Positions 17,280 to 26,211 are shown, counted from the stretch's first letter. The stretch is 33,447 nucleotides of DNA from Clostridium sp. LS (GCF_002760435.1 NZ_AUUU01000083.1:1-33447), one strand, 5' to 3'. Program-made: numbers and translations. Notes: generated from the letters alone by a model not told the origin.

Positions 17280-17308
17280 ATTATATTAAAAAGGTCAAAG
17301 AAGGTCAA
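17280..17308 (-). promoter_or_regulatory. sigma-A promoter of hsp18
   Basis: On the minus strand TTGACC (17303-17308) and TATAAT (17280-17285) are separated by 17 bases. The -35 box is itself half of a CtsR heptad, so repressor binding would block RNA polymerase directly. Confidence 0.8.
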
Positions 17309-17309
17309 A
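17293..17309 (+). promoter_or_regulatory. CtsR operator overlapping the hsp18 promoter
   Basis: The plus strand reads GGTCAAA-GAA-GGTCAAA, a perfect match to the CtsR direct heptad repeat (A/G)GTCAAA-NAN-(A/G)GTCAAA known from Gram-positive heat-shock genes. It covers the -35 box and upstream part of the spacer. No CtsR gene is in the window. Confidence 0.88.
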
Positions 17310-17425
17310 GTTTATTTTTGTTTTTATTTTTTTCTTTAATTATATATTTTGCAATTAAAATAAATTACCTATTCTTTATTAGTTTTCTCTCTTATTTTCT
17401 TCACTTTTCGTATTATTTTAAAACC

Positions 17426-18619
17426 TCATTGCTTTTCATAGTTTATAATAGTGTTAACTATATATTCCTTTTGATCTTTATTCAATTCTGGAAATATAGG
17501 TATTGCAAAAGTTCTATGAGATAAATATTCAGCTATTGGCATATCTCCTTCTTTATATGCCAAATCCTTATAAACTTTTTGCAAGTGCATTGGTATTGGA
17601 TAATAAACTCCAGCACTTATACCTTTTTCTTTTAATCTATTAATAACATTATCTCTGTTTTCCGATTGAACCACGTACATATTGTATGCAGATTTACCTT
17701 CAGCTATTACTTTTGGCAGTGTTAGCGACGTTTTCTTTAATTTTTCATCATACATTTTGGCATTTTGCCTTCTTATCTTATTCCAATTGTCAATACAACG
17801 TAATTTAATTCTTAAAATCGCTGCTTGAATTGTATCTAATCGCGAATTAAAGCCAATTAAATAGTTATAGTACTTTAATGGATTATATACTGTATCGTCA
17901 TGTTCTTCCGAAGAATTAATCTCTTCATTTATTTTATTTAATAAATTATAAGCCCTTTGCCCATTCTCGCCACTTCCATGAGTTCTAAGTGCCATAACAA
18001 TTGTAGCTAAGTTATCATCAGATGTTGTTATAATTCCACCATCTCCTGCACATCCAAGGTTTTTAGTTGGAAAAAACGAAAAACATCCTATATCTCCTAA
18101 AGTTCCAACTTTTTTCTCTTTATACTCAGCACCAACTGCTTGAGCTGCATCTTCTATAACTTTCAAGTTATACTTTTTTGCAATAGCCATTATTTCATCC
18201 ATCTTTGCTGGTTGTCCAAAGATATGAACCGGCATAATTGCCTTTGTTTTTTCAGTAATCTTTTCTTCTATCTTTGATGGGTCAATATTATAAGTATCTT
18301 TTTCTACATCTACAAAAACAGGAGTAGCTCCTACAGCGGAAATACTTTCTGCTGTAGAAAAAAATGTAAATGGCGTTGTAATTACTTCATCACCTTCTTT
18401 AATTCCACAGGCTATAAGAGCAATAACTAAAGCATCTGTTCCGTTTCCAACTGATATTGCATATCTAGCTCCAACATATTCTGCAAATTCATTTTCAAAT
18501 TCTATTACATCTTTTCCCATAATATAGTTTGCTGATGTAAGCACTTCACTTACGGCTTTCATTACTTTTTCCTCAATTGTTTTATATTGAGCTTTTAAAT
18601 CTACTAATGGAATATTCAC
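17426..18619 (-). CDS. DegT/DnrJ/EryC1/StrS-family PLP-dependent sugar aminotransferase
   Basis: Members of this family transfer an amino group, usually from glutamate, to a keto-sugar nucleotide for cell-surface polysaccharide or antibiotic sugars. The 397-residue protein has NGTDAL (59-64), VIEDAAQ with Asp157, and the PLP lysine K186 in FFPTKNLG. A charged insertion (about 225-250, [12 protein letters not shown]) is less common. The start is taken as GTG at 18619 because GAGGGGGAG lies a few bases upstream; the frame extends to 18658 without a site. It lies 80 bp downstream of the MerR-methyltransferase gene with no terminator between, so the two may be cotranscribed. The exact sugar substrate cannot be told: ArnB-, PseC- and dTDP-sugar enzymes look alike. 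It is clearly different in sequence from the second aminotransferase at 20011-21186. Confidence 0.87.
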   Translation of the reverse strand: MNIPLVDLKAQYKTIEEKVMKAVSEVLTSANYIMGKDVIEFENEFAEYVGARYAISVGNGTDALVIALIACGIKEGDEVITTPFTFFSTAESISAVGATPVFVDVEKDTYNIDPSKIEEKITEKTKAIMPVHIFGQPAKMDEIMAIAKKYNLKVIEDAAQAVGAEYKEKKVGTLGDIGCFSFFPTKNLGCAGDGGIITTSDDNLATIVMALRTHGSGENGQRAYNLLNKINEEINSSEEHDDTVYNPLKYYNYLIGFNSRLDTIQAAILRIKLRCIDNWNKIRRQNAKMYDEKLKKTSLTLPKVIAEGKSAYNMYVVQSENRDNVINRLKEKGISAGVYYPIPMHLQKVYKDLAYKEGDMPIAEYLSHRTFAIPIFPELNKDQKEYIVNTIINYEKQ

Positions 18620-18699
18620 TTTTCTCCCCCTCTCATTTCTTAGAAATATATTTATCACATATTTAACTTTTAAAATAATTATTTCTTTAAATTAAATAT

Positions 18700-19860
18700 T
18701 TACTTTACAGCTTTAAACATGCAGGTTTTTGTTGTTATTGATATGCTGCCATTTTTTTTAATATAATCTTTTAAATAATTTGTGAAATCTTTTTTTCTTT
18801 CCCCAACAAGTATTGTGCTTCCTTGAATTGTTGAAGCTTTATATGAAACTACTGGTTCCGCCTCATCTACCATTATTTTTCCATTTAGAATTTCAACCTC
18901 TATCTTACTAAAATATTTTTCAAGCATTCCTCTGCCATGTTCTAAGTCAAATCTTTCTGAATAACCATTGTTGTCTAACCCGGAATCAGGTGCAAAATTT
19001 TCTGCAAGTTTATTTAATTCCTTCATAGATTCACTAGAATTAGCTGTCACGTAAAATACTCCACTGGGCTTTAATACTCTTTGTATCTCAGCTAGAGCTT
19101 TTTCTATATCTGGAATAAAATAAATCATATGTTGTGCAATGATTATATCAAAAGTTTCATCACTATAAGGTATATTTTCAGCATTAATTTCTTCATATTT
19201 AAAATTGTGTTGTACATCCTTTAATCTATTTTTTGCAATTTTCATCATACTTTTAGAAAAATCTGATAAAGTAATATTTAAAGTATTATCTATACGGTCT
19301 TTATTCTTAAACCAAAGCTTTCCTGTTCCACATCCAAGTTCCAATACATTTGCATTTATTGAAAAATTTATCTGATTAAAACACCATTTATCAAAATCTA
19401 TATTATTTATATTATAGCTGTGAAGATTACTTCTAATATTTAAGTTCTTATCAGTTTTATATTGTTCCCTGACTCTACTTTCCATATTAGTCACCTTAAT
19501 AATATCAATTAAATTGTTTGTATCTAAGAAACCATTTTTCTTTGCAGTATTTTGCGCCTTATTAAAAACATCAATTACTGCCTCAATATGCTTCTTCTTC
19601 TCTTCTAAAGCTTTCTTTTGAATACTTATCATACTTTCTAAGTTTTCTCCACTTTCATGTAAGATATGGCTTATTTCATTTAAAGACAAACCAATGAATT
19701 TTAGGGTTGTAATCTGCTGAAGCTTTAATAGATCGTCTTCACAATAAATTCGATATCCCGAATCAGTTTTTTCACTAGGCTTAAGCAATCCAATTTTGTC
19801 ATAATGAAGTAATGTTTTCACTGTTACTCCTGATCTTTTAGCAAACTCGCCAATTTTCAA
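18700..19860 (-). CDS. MerR-family regulator fused to a SAM-dependent methyltransferase domain
   Basis: The 386-residue protein begins with a MerR winged helix-turn-helix (MKIGEFAKRSGVTVKTLLHY at 1-20, then GLLKP and SGYRIY) and the usual dimerisation helix (about 72-108). From about 165 it is a class I methyltransferase with the SAM motif NVLELGCGTGKLW (171-183), IIAQHMIYFI and VLKPSGVFYVT. Many MerR proteins carry C-terminal effector-binding domains; here the sensor position is taken by an enzyme fold that could bind SAM or a substrate. Two near-identical MerR-type promoters, one before this gene and one before the aminotransferase gene upstream, suggest autoregulation and control of that neighbour. 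Whether the methyltransferase is active is unknown. Start ATG is standard, with AGGGATAAT just before. Confidence 0.86.
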   Translation of the reverse strand: MKIGEFAKRSGVTVKTLLHYDKIGLLKPSEKTDSGYRIYCEDDLLKLQQITTLKFIGLSLNEISHILHESGENLESMISIQKKALEEKKKHIEAVIDVFNKAQNTAKKNGFLDTNNLIDIIKVTNMESRVREQYKTDKNLNIRSNLHSYNINNIDFDKWCFNQINFSINANVLELGCGTGKLWFKNKDRIDNTLNITLSDFSKSMMKIAKNRLKDVQHNFKYEEINAENIPYSDETFDIIIAQHMIYFIPDIEKALAEIQRVLKPSGVFYVTANSSESMKELNKLAENFAPDSGLDNNGYSERFDLEHGRGMLEKYFSKIEVEILNGKIMVDEAEPVVSYKASTIQGSTILVGERKKDFTNYLKDYIKKNGSISITTKTCMFKAVK

Positions 19861-19882
19861 TATTATCCCTCCAATTAGGTTT

Positions 19883-19913
19883 ATTGTAATCCCTTACCTC
19901 AGGTTAGAGTCAA
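19883..19913 (-). promoter_or_regulatory. MerR-type promoter/operator before the MerR-methyltransferase gene
   Basis: On the minus strand TTGACT (19908-19913) and TACAAT (19883-19888) are separated by 19 bases, the long spacer typical of MerR-activated promoters. The spacer carries the dyad TAACCTGAGGTAA. It shares the core TTGACTCTRACCTRAGGTA with the promoter at 21292-21322. Confidence 0.82.
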
Positions 19914-19956
19914 TATCAAAATAAATATATAATTTATACTTTTCCATATTTAAATA

Positions 19957-20000
19957 ATACCTACAGCTTATTAAATCTTACAATAATAAACTATAGGTAT
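19957..20000 (-). terminator. probable terminator after the upstream aminotransferase gene
   Basis: A stem of about 17 bp with two wobble-type mismatches (19957-19973 with 19984-20000) lies just after the stop codon at 20011. The following minus-strand bases are TATTTAAATA, U-rich but not a pure run. It separates this gene from the MerR-type promoter downstream. Confidence 0.55.
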
Positions 20001-20010
20001 CCTCTTGTTG

Positions 20011-21186
20011 TTATAATAATTCTTTTACTGCTTTCACTACTTCCTCTGCAATATATGCTGCATCTTCTAGTGATAATGTTGTGTAAACTGGAAGTGTAAT
20101 TTCATTCTCATATTGAGCATAAGCATTTGGGTAATCTTTAATGTCATATCCAAGGTTTTTATAAAGAGTCAGCATTGGAAGCGGTTTATAATGAACATTA
20201 GTTGCAATTCCCATTTCAGCTAGCTTTTGAATAACTTTATTTCTCTTTTGCTCATTGAATCCTTTAATTCTATAAAGATATAAATGGTATGATGTTTCAG
20301 TTCCATTATCATCTTTTGTGAATGGGATTATTGAAAAATCTTCTTTTGATAAAGTATCATTATAAATTTCAAATATTTGTCTTCTTTTCTCCAACATACT
20401 ATCATATCTCTTAAGTTGAACAATTCCAATGGCTGCACTAATATCTGTCATATTGCATTTAAGTCCATCATTGATAATATCATATTCCCAAGCTCCAGCT
20501 TTAAGCTTGCTTAATGCATCTTTTGATTGACCATGCATTGCAGTAAATCTCATATATTGAAGTAAATTCTCATGTCCTCTAAAATTATTATCATTAAATG
20601 TAACTGCTCCACCTTCAGCAGTAGTTAAATTCTTAACTGCATGGAATGAAAATGAATGGAAATCGCATTGAGACCCAACAGGTTCACCTTTGTATTTTGC
20701 GCCAAAAGAGTGAGCAGAATCACAAGATATTATAATATCTTCTCTGCTTAAATCTTTTAACACTTTTTTTAATGCGTCATAGTCAAATGGTACACCTGCA
20801 ATATCTACAGGCATAATTACCTTTGTCTTATCAGTAATCTTTTCTGCTACCTTTTCTATATCCATTTCAAAAGTGTCTTTTTTAACATCAACATATACAG
20901 GTTTAGCTCCTCTATGTATACCAACACTTGAAGTTGCAGTATAAGTATACGGAGTAGTTATAATTTCATCGCCTTCTTTTATATCAAATACCTTAAGCAC
21001 TAACTCCATTGCAGCTGTTGCACTATTTAACGCCAATGCCTTATTTACTTTTAAATATTCTTCCATTCCTTCTTCAAATCTAGCAAGTTGCGGACCTGAA
21101 GTAATCCAGCCCGATCTAAGGACATTGGCAACCGCTTCAATTTCCTCTTCTGTTATATCAGGTGGTGAAAATGGTATCTTTCTCAT
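20011..21186 (-). CDS. DegT/DnrJ/EryC1/StrS-family PLP-dependent aminotransferase
   Basis: This 391-residue enzyme has the fold-type I layout of nucleotide-sugar aminotransferases: LRSGWITSGPQ (23-33), LNSATAAME (53-61), CDSAHSFGA with Asp156, and the PLP lysine K185 in FHAVKNLTTAEGG. The sequence resembles PseC/ArnB-like 4-amino-sugar enzymes more than the neighbour at 17426-18619, but the substrate cannot be fixed. The start is set at ATG 21186 with GAGAGG ten bases upstream; a TTG nine bases earlier sits too close to that site. No other amino-sugar or polysaccharide gene is in the window. It is preceded by a MerR-type promoter with a 19-bp spacer, so the MerR-methyltransferase protein two steps downstream probably activates it. 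Confidence 0.87.
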   Translation of the reverse strand: MRKIPFSPPDITEEEIEAVANVLRSGWITSGPQLARFEEGMEEYLKVNKALALNSATAAMELVLKVFDIKEGDEIITTPYTYTATSSVGIHRGAKPVYVDVKKDTFEMDIEKVAEKITDKTKVIMPVDIAGVPFDYDALKKVLKDLSREDIIISCDSAHSFGAKYKGEPVGSQCDFHSFSFHAVKNLTTAEGGAVTFNDNNFRGHENLLQYMRFTAMHGQSKDALSKLKAGAWEYDIINDGLKCNMTDISAAIGIVQLKRYDSMLEKRRQIFEIYNDTLSKEDFSIIPFTKDDNGTETSYHLYLYRIKGFNEQKRNKVIQKLAEMGIATNVHYKPLPMLTLYKNLGYDIKDYPNAYAQYENEITLPVYTTLSLEDAAYIAEEVVKAVKELL

Positions 21187-21291
21187 ACAATTCAATCCTC
21201 TCTCAATTTAAATAAAAATTTTTCAACTAATATAAAATATCTCCACGATTAGTATTACAAAAATAAGATTATTGGGAGATCCTTTAAATTA

Positions 21292-21322
21292 ATTATAAAC
21301 TCATACCTTAGGTCAGAGTCAA
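21292..21322 (-). promoter_or_regulatory. MerR-type promoter/operator before the aminotransferase gene
   Basis: On the minus strand TTGACT (21317-21322) and a perfect TATAAT (21292-21297) are 19 bases apart, with the dyad ACCTAAGGT in the spacer. The shared core with the promoter at 19883-19913 identifies a two-site regulon of the MerR-methyltransferase fusion. Confidence 0.82.
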
Positions 21323-21354
21323 GATAAAAATCACTTATATTTATTAATATACCA

Positions 21355-21411
21355 CAACAAAAAGAAAGACTAACCATTTTGCTTTGCTACTATAGGATAG
21401 TTAGTCTTTCT
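21355..21411 (-). terminator. rho-independent terminator after the RNase J gene
   Basis: A 12-bp perfect stem, AGAAAGACTAAC (21363-21374) with GTTAGTCTTTCT (21400-21411), is followed on the minus strand by TTTTTGTTGTGG. The gene's stop codon is 36 bp upstream. Confidence 0.82.
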
Positions 21412-21446
21412 GGTATGATATATTTTAAATTTATTGCTGGTTATTT

Positions 21447-23156
21447 TTATATTTCAACTATTACTGGTAAGATCATAGGTTTTCTTTTCATCTTCGTGTA
21501 AACAAAATTGTCTACTTCTCGTCTTATAGCATTTTTTATTTCAGCCCATGAAGTAATATTCTTATCTAAGCACTTTTCAACTACATTTGTTACTATGTTT
21601 CGCACTTCATCAATTAATTCTTCAGAATTTCTTACATATACAAAACCTCTTGAAACTATATCTGGCCCTGATATTATAATTCTGTTTCTCTTATCTATGG
21701 CTACAACTACTGTTATTATACCATTCTCTGCTAAATTCTTTCTATCCCTAAGGACCATATTACCTATATCACCTACACCCATACCATCAACGAGTACTCT
21801 TCCAAATGGCACTTTTCCAGTTACTTTTCCACTGTTTCTGCTCAATTCAAGAACATCTCCATTTTCTAAAATGAAAGTATTATTTTTATCTACTCCCATG
21901 CTTTGTGCAATTTTAGCATGTGTAGCTAAATGCTTATATTCACCATGAACAGGTATAAAGAATTTAGGTTTTAATAAAGTCTGAATTAGTCTTAATTCTT
22001 GCTCACAAGCATGACCTGATACATGTATCTCTTCTATTGCTTTATATATTACATTTGCCCCCTTCTCAATCAAATCATTCACAACATTTGATACTGCTTT
22101 TTCATTTCCAGGAATTGGAGTTGCCGATATTATTACCATATCATCTTCTTGTATTTGAATATGTTTATGTGTTGCTGCAGCAATCCTTGTAAGTGCTGCC
22201 ATTGATTCTCCCTGACTACCGGTTGTAACTATAGTAAGCTTATCATTAGGATAATTTTTTATTTCATCTAAACCTATTATCATGTCCTCTGGAATAAATA
22301 AGTATCCAAGTGACATAGCAACTTCTGAAATATTTTCCATGCCCCTGCCGCTAAAAGCTATTTTTCTTCCATATTTCATAGCACAATTACTTATCTGCTG
22401 CAATCTGTGAACATTTGAAGCAAAAGTTGAAACTATAATTCTGCCAGTTGCTTTACCGAATAAATTTTCGAAAGTTTCACCTACTGTTTTTTCAGACATT
22501 GTATAGCCCTTATGAAGAGCATTTGTACTATCAGCCATCAATAGTAATACGCCTTTTTTTCCTAACTGGGCATATCTTTGCAGATCCATAACTTTATCAT
22601 CAATAGGTGTAAAGTCTACTTTAAAGTCACCACTATGAACAATTACTCCAACTGGTGTATGTAATGCAATCGAGCAACTATCAGGTATACTATGATTATT
22701 TCTAATATATTCAACTTTAATTTGTTCCAATTTGATTAATTCACCTGGTTCAACAATATTTAATGTACAATCATGAAGCATTGAATGCTCTTTTAATTTA
22801 CCTTCAATTAACCCAAGGGAGAGCTTTGTTCCATACACCGGAATATTTATTTGTTTTAATATGTAAGGTAATCCACCTATATGATCTTCGTGGCCATGAG
22901 TGATAAAAATACCTTTGACCTTACCTTTATTCTTAATTAAGTATGTTACATCTGGAATTACTATATCAATTCCATATAAATCTTCATCAGGGAATGCTAA
23001 TCCACAATCTATAACAATTATCTCATCATCATATTCAAAAGCTGTCATATTCTTTCCTATTTCTCCGAGTCCACCTAATGGAATTATTTTTATCGGAGTT
23101 GCTTTTGATTTTCCTTTTTTATTGGTTATAGGTTTATCAAGTTCATTATTATCCAT
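21447..23156 (-). CDS. rnj: ribonuclease J
   Basis: RNase J is the metallo-beta-lactamase-fold nuclease of Gram-positive bacteria, with 5'-to-3' exonuclease and endonuclease activity in mRNA decay and rRNA maturation. The 569-residue length is typical. It has the zinc motif HGHEDH (87-92) in a beta-CASP background, HSGDFKVDFTP, the VTTGSQGE segment and HVSGHA near the end of the beta-CASP region, and the C-terminal domain after about 450. The N-terminus has a short lysine-rich extension (1-20) before the core IKIIPLGGLGEIGKN. AGGGGTG precedes the ATG. It is a single-gene unit between two terminators. Essentiality is known for some species but cannot be read here. Confidence 0.95.
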   Translation of the reverse strand: MDNNELDKPITNKKGKSKATPIKIIPLGGLGEIGKNMTAFEYDDEIIVIDCGLAFPDEDLYGIDIVIPDVTYLIKNKGKVKGIFITHGHEDHIGGLPYILKQINIPVYGTKLSLGLIEGKLKEHSMLHDCTLNIVEPGELIKLEQIKVEYIRNNHSIPDSCSIALHTPVGVIVHSGDFKVDFTPIDDKVMDLQRYAQLGKKGVLLLMADSTNALHKGYTMSEKTVGETFENLFGKATGRIIVSTFASNVHRLQQISNCAMKYGRKIAFSGRGMENISEVAMSLGYLFIPEDMIIGLDEIKNYPNDKLTIVTTGSQGESMAALTRIAAATHKHIQIQEDDMVIISATPIPGNEKAVSNVVNDLIEKGANVIYKAIEEIHVSGHACEQELRLIQTLLKPKFFIPVHGEYKHLATHAKIAQSMGVDKNNTFILENGDVLELSRNSGKVTGKVPFGRVLVDGMGVGDIGNMVLRDRKNLAENGIITVVVAIDKRNRIIISGPDIVSRGFVYVRNSEELIDEVRNIVTNVVEKCLDKNITSWAEIKNAIRREVDNFVYTKMKRKPMILPVIVEI

Positions 23157-23234
23157 TTTTTCACCCCTTAATTTTATTCTCTTAACTTAATTATTTGCAA
23201 ATAACCTTAAATATATAAGTGATAATTTAAAAAT

Positions 23235-23287
23235 TATATAAATTTAAAAAGCAGTATTATAATAATTAAAACTTATAATACTGCTTT
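23235..23287 (-). terminator. terminator after the DUF4931 gene
   Basis: A 15-bp perfect stem (23248-23262 with 23273-23287) has a 10-base loop and is followed on the minus strand by TTAAATTTATATAA after the terminal TTT of the stem. It lies about 30 bp after the stop codon and ends the pullulanase-DUF4931 transcript. Confidence 0.8.
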
Positions 23288-23318
23288 ATTATTAATGCAC
23301 CGTTATTAAATTAATTCA

Positions 23319-24089
23319 TTATTGAAAATATATAGACTTTAACTTTTCTACTATTTCTTTCTCGCTGCTGGATATTTGCTTTATTCCATACCCTAGGAGT
23401 AGTGGTGAACTTGTGAATCTTGGCATAACTTTGCATATTATCTTTCCCTTAAGATGGTAAAAGAATATGTTAAAACTATCGCACTTTACAAAATAATTAT
23501 TTAAAAGATAATGAACTATTTTTCTTAGGCTAAATGAAAGTTCATTTAATGCATATAAGTCATCGTTTATTATTATATTAAACTCAGTAAATCCATTAAA
23601 TGGTCTATGAGATAAATTTACTAAGCAATTATCGCTTTTATGAACCTCTATTCCTTCAAAATACTCATCTTTTATTCTTGGTTTATAGTCTATATCATTA
23701 ATCCCTACAATTTGCATATGAGGGTGCTTTAAACTCCCTCCAGATCTTGGTCCATGATTTTTATAAAATATAACTGATTTGTATTCTCCACTTTCTTCTA
23801 TTCTAAGCCAGTGTTTAACTCCAAATCTTATTAGATCCTCCATATATTCTACTGAATACTGACCCATATCAGTTTCACAAGTGTAGGTCTCTATAATAAC
23901 CAGCTGATAAGTATCTTTTATTGTCGGATATTTATTTTTTAGTAATACAAATGGACCTTTTTCATCAATAATATCAGTAAGATTGTCTCTATTACAAAAT
24001 GGACATTCTTTCATATTTATTTTCTGAAATTCATTAGGCTTATCCTTATTTATATCATTTAAAAATATTAAATACTTTTCTTCTTCCAT
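23319..24089 (-). CDS. GalT-like / DUF4931 family protein (HIT superfamily)
   Basis: The 256-residue protein resembles galactose-1-phosphate uridylyltransferase in two places: a zinc-type CPFC (29-32) and the histidine motif HPHMQ (122-126), preceded by NHGPRSGGSLK. In GalT-related enzymes the middle histidine of HPH carries the nucleotidyl group. The family is usually annotated DUF4931, and its reaction is not established to my knowledge. It starts 28 bp after the end of pulA and shares its terminator, so it is probably in the same operon. A role in handling a sugar phosphate or nucleotide sugar made from glycogen or starch breakdown is plausible but inferred. The protein is shorter than GalT (about 340) and lacks most of the second half of that fold. 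Confidence 0.75.
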   Translation of the reverse strand: MEEEKYLIFLNDINKDKPNEFQKINMKECPFCNRDNLTDIIDEKGPFVLLKNKYPTIKDTYQLVIIETYTCETDMGQYSVEYMEDLIRFGVKHWLRIEESGEYKSVIFYKNHGPRSGGSLKHPHMQIVGINDIDYKPRIKDEYFEGIEVHKSDNCLVNLSHRPFNGFTEFNIIINDDLYALNELSFSLRKIVHYLLNNYFVKCDSFNIFFYHLKGKIICKVMPRFTSSPLLLGYGIKQISSSEKEIVEKLKSIYFQ

Positions 24090-24117
24090 TTATATCACCA
24101 AAAACCTTCCATCAAAA

Positions 24118-26091
24118 TCATTTTTTAATTAAAACATATGCACATTTTGAAGGAACAGTCACATTATTACCAGCTATAGCATAAATCTCTTCTACTCCAG
24201 CTCTTTCTTTATTAACAAGAACACTCCATCCACATTCTTTTAAATCTACGAATGCCTCTTCATCATTTGGATTAAATATTACAACTATAGTATTACATAA
24301 ATTTTTACCACTGTTATCTTCAATTTTATATGCAACGATATTTTCCTTATAAAAGTCTTCCCCATATTCAAGAAATGTTAAGTTTTTTCTGATTTCTTCA
24401 CTTGAATTCATTCTAAAAGCTCTATATTTCTTTCTTAATTTAATTAATCCCTTATAATAGTTAACTATATCTTCATGTTCATAAACTCTATTCCAATCTA
24501 AGCTGTTTACGCTGTCAGGAGCATTGTAACTATCATGATTAAAACTGCCATCTTGATTTTTCTTGGATCTTAAGAATTCTTCTCCTGCTTGAAAAAACGG
24601 TATACCTTGAGAAGTTAAAACTATAGCTGCTGCTAACTTATTCATATTCTTGCGCTTTTGCAGCGAAGAATCTTTATTGGTCATGTGTAATTTATCCCAC
24701 AATGTATAATTATCATGAGCTGAAATATAATTTATACATTGGTAAGGTTCATTAGCCCATGCCCAATGTGAATATATAACTTTATCATAATTAATTCCTT
24801 TTTGACCTGTAGCTCCAACTATACAAAACTTAATACTCTCCTCAAGTCCTGTCCTTCCATTTACATATCCTCTTTCATTAATATTAAATACATGGCCTTT
24901 GACTGAGTCTCTTGTATCATCGCTAAACGCTGCTATTTGCATTTTCTCAAATTTCACCAGGTTTTGTTTTACTGCTGAATCTTCTCCTCTAAGAGGTGTC
25001 CATCCCCCAGTCCATCCTTCACCATACATAAGTATAGAAGGATCTATTTTATCTAACTCTGTTCTAATTTGTTTAAGAGTTTCAATATCATGAAGTCCCA
25101 TTAAATCAAACCTAAATCCATCTATGTGGTATTCTTTTGCCCAATAGATCACTGAATCAACTATAAGCTTTCGCACCATATATCTTTCTGATGCTAATTC
25201 ATTTCCACATCCTGAACCATTTGTAAAATTTCCATTTGAATCTTGTCTATAATAATATCCAGGTACTGCCAAGTTTAAGTTAGAATCAAAACTTCTATAA
25301 GTATGATTATAAACCATATCCATTACAACCCTTAGACCTGCCTTATGAAGGCATCTAACCATTTCCTTAAATTCATTAACTCTTTTTTCTCCACTATAAG
25401 GATTCGTAGAATAAGAACCCTCTGGGGCAAAATAATTTTTAGGATCATATCCCCAATTATATTGTGGCACATTCAGTTTAGTTTCGTCAACAGTTTCATA
25501 ATCAAATACTGGAAGCAAATGAACATGTGTCACTCCTAGTTCCCTAAGATAATCAATTCCAGTCTTTGTGTATCTTCCTGGAATAGTAGTTCCGTGTTCA
25601 CAAAAGGCAACAAATTTTCCTTTTCTCTCGAGCCTTATTCCAGAGTTTTCATTTATAGAAAAATCCCTTACGTGAAGCTCATAAATTATTGATCCAGCTG
25701 CACTGCTTAACTCTGGCTTTTCATCTTTGCTAAAATCTAGTGGATCTGTCTCTTTTAAGTCTACCACCATTCCTCTATTTCCATTAACACCTAAAGCTTT
25801 GGCATAAGGGTCTGTTACCTCTCTTTCATTTCCACTGTTAGTGACCAAATAATTATAAAACTCACCTTTTAAGTCTCTCTTAACTTCAATATTCCAAGTT
25901 CCTTGAATCCCCCTATTCATATCTAATATTTCCACTGGGGCATTTGTATAGTTCCTGCCATCTTTTCCGAATAAAGCTAATCGAACATTATTTGCATTTG
26001 GTGCCCATAATACAAACTTTGTACATTCTTTGGAATATTCTGCTCCTAATTTTCCTATGTAATTATTATAATCATTATCTAATAAATTCAT
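24118..26091 (-). CDS. pulA: type I pullulanase (alpha-1,6 debranching enzyme, GH13)
   Basis: The enzyme hydrolyses alpha-1,6 branch points in pullulan, glycogen and limit dextrins. The 657-residue protein has an N-terminal CBM48-like domain (about 10-110), then a GH13 barrel with the pullulanase signature YNWGYDP (211-217). The four conserved regions are DMVYNH (258-263), GFRFDLMG with nucleophile D329, YGEGW with acid E358, and SAHDN near 450. The C-terminal beta domain ends in AYVLIKK. There is no signal peptide, so it should act in the cytoplasm on imported dextrins or glycogen. AAGGGG lies before the ATG. It follows the amylase gene by about 200 bp and precedes DUF4931, forming a glucan-use cluster. 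Confidence 0.95.
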   Translation of the reverse strand: MNLLDNDYNNYIGKLGAEYSKECTKFVLWAPNANNVRLALFGKDGRNYTNAPVEILDMNRGIQGTWNIEVKRDLKGEFYNYLVTNSGNEREVTDPYAKALGVNGNRGMVVDLKETDPLDFSKDEKPELSSAAGSIIYELHVRDFSINENSGIRLERKGKFVAFCEHGTTIPGRYTKTGIDYLRELGVTHVHLLPVFDYETVDETKLNVPQYNWGYDPKNYFAPEGSYSTNPYSGEKRVNEFKEMVRCLHKAGLRVVMDMVYNHTYRSFDSNLNLAVPGYYYRQDSNGNFTNGSGCGNELASERYMVRKLIVDSVIYWAKEYHIDGFRFDLMGLHDIETLKQIRTELDKIDPSILMYGEGWTGGWTPLRGEDSAVKQNLVKFEKMQIAAFSDDTRDSVKGHVFNINERGYVNGRTGLEESIKFCIVGATGQKGINYDKVIYSHWAWANEPYQCINYISAHDNYTLWDKLHMTNKDSSLQKRKNMNKLAAAIVLTSQGIPFFQAGEEFLRSKKNQDGSFNHDSYNAPDSVNSLDWNRVYEHEDIVNYYKGLIKLRKKYRAFRMNSSEEIRKNLTFLEYGEDFYKENIVAYKIEDNSGKNLCNTIVVIFNPNDEEAFVDLKECGWSVLVNKERAGVEEIYAIAGNNVTVPSKCAYVLIKK

Positions 26092-26170
26092 TATATTATT
26101 ACCCCTTTGTTAGTTTTATTAAACATTTATTTTATTCTCATAAAAAGTTTCACTTTATGTCAGACACGGT

Positions 26171-26211
26171 AGCTAGTTCTACTCATAGTACTTCTATTAG
26201 TAGAACCAGCT
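26171..26211. repeat. hairpin between the amylase and pullulanase genes
   Basis: A 13-base arm (26171-26183) pairs with 26199-26211 with one mismatch, and the loop adds an inner 4-bp stem (ATAG/CTAT). There is no T run on either side, so it is not a standard intrinsic terminator. An operator, an RNA processing signal or an mRNA-stabilising structure are possible. Confidence 0.5.

Noticed and set aside
21508..21948. 146-codon plus-strand ORF inside the RNase J gene
   Set aside because: It is an antisense frame of a well-supported gene and has no start signal or family resemblance.
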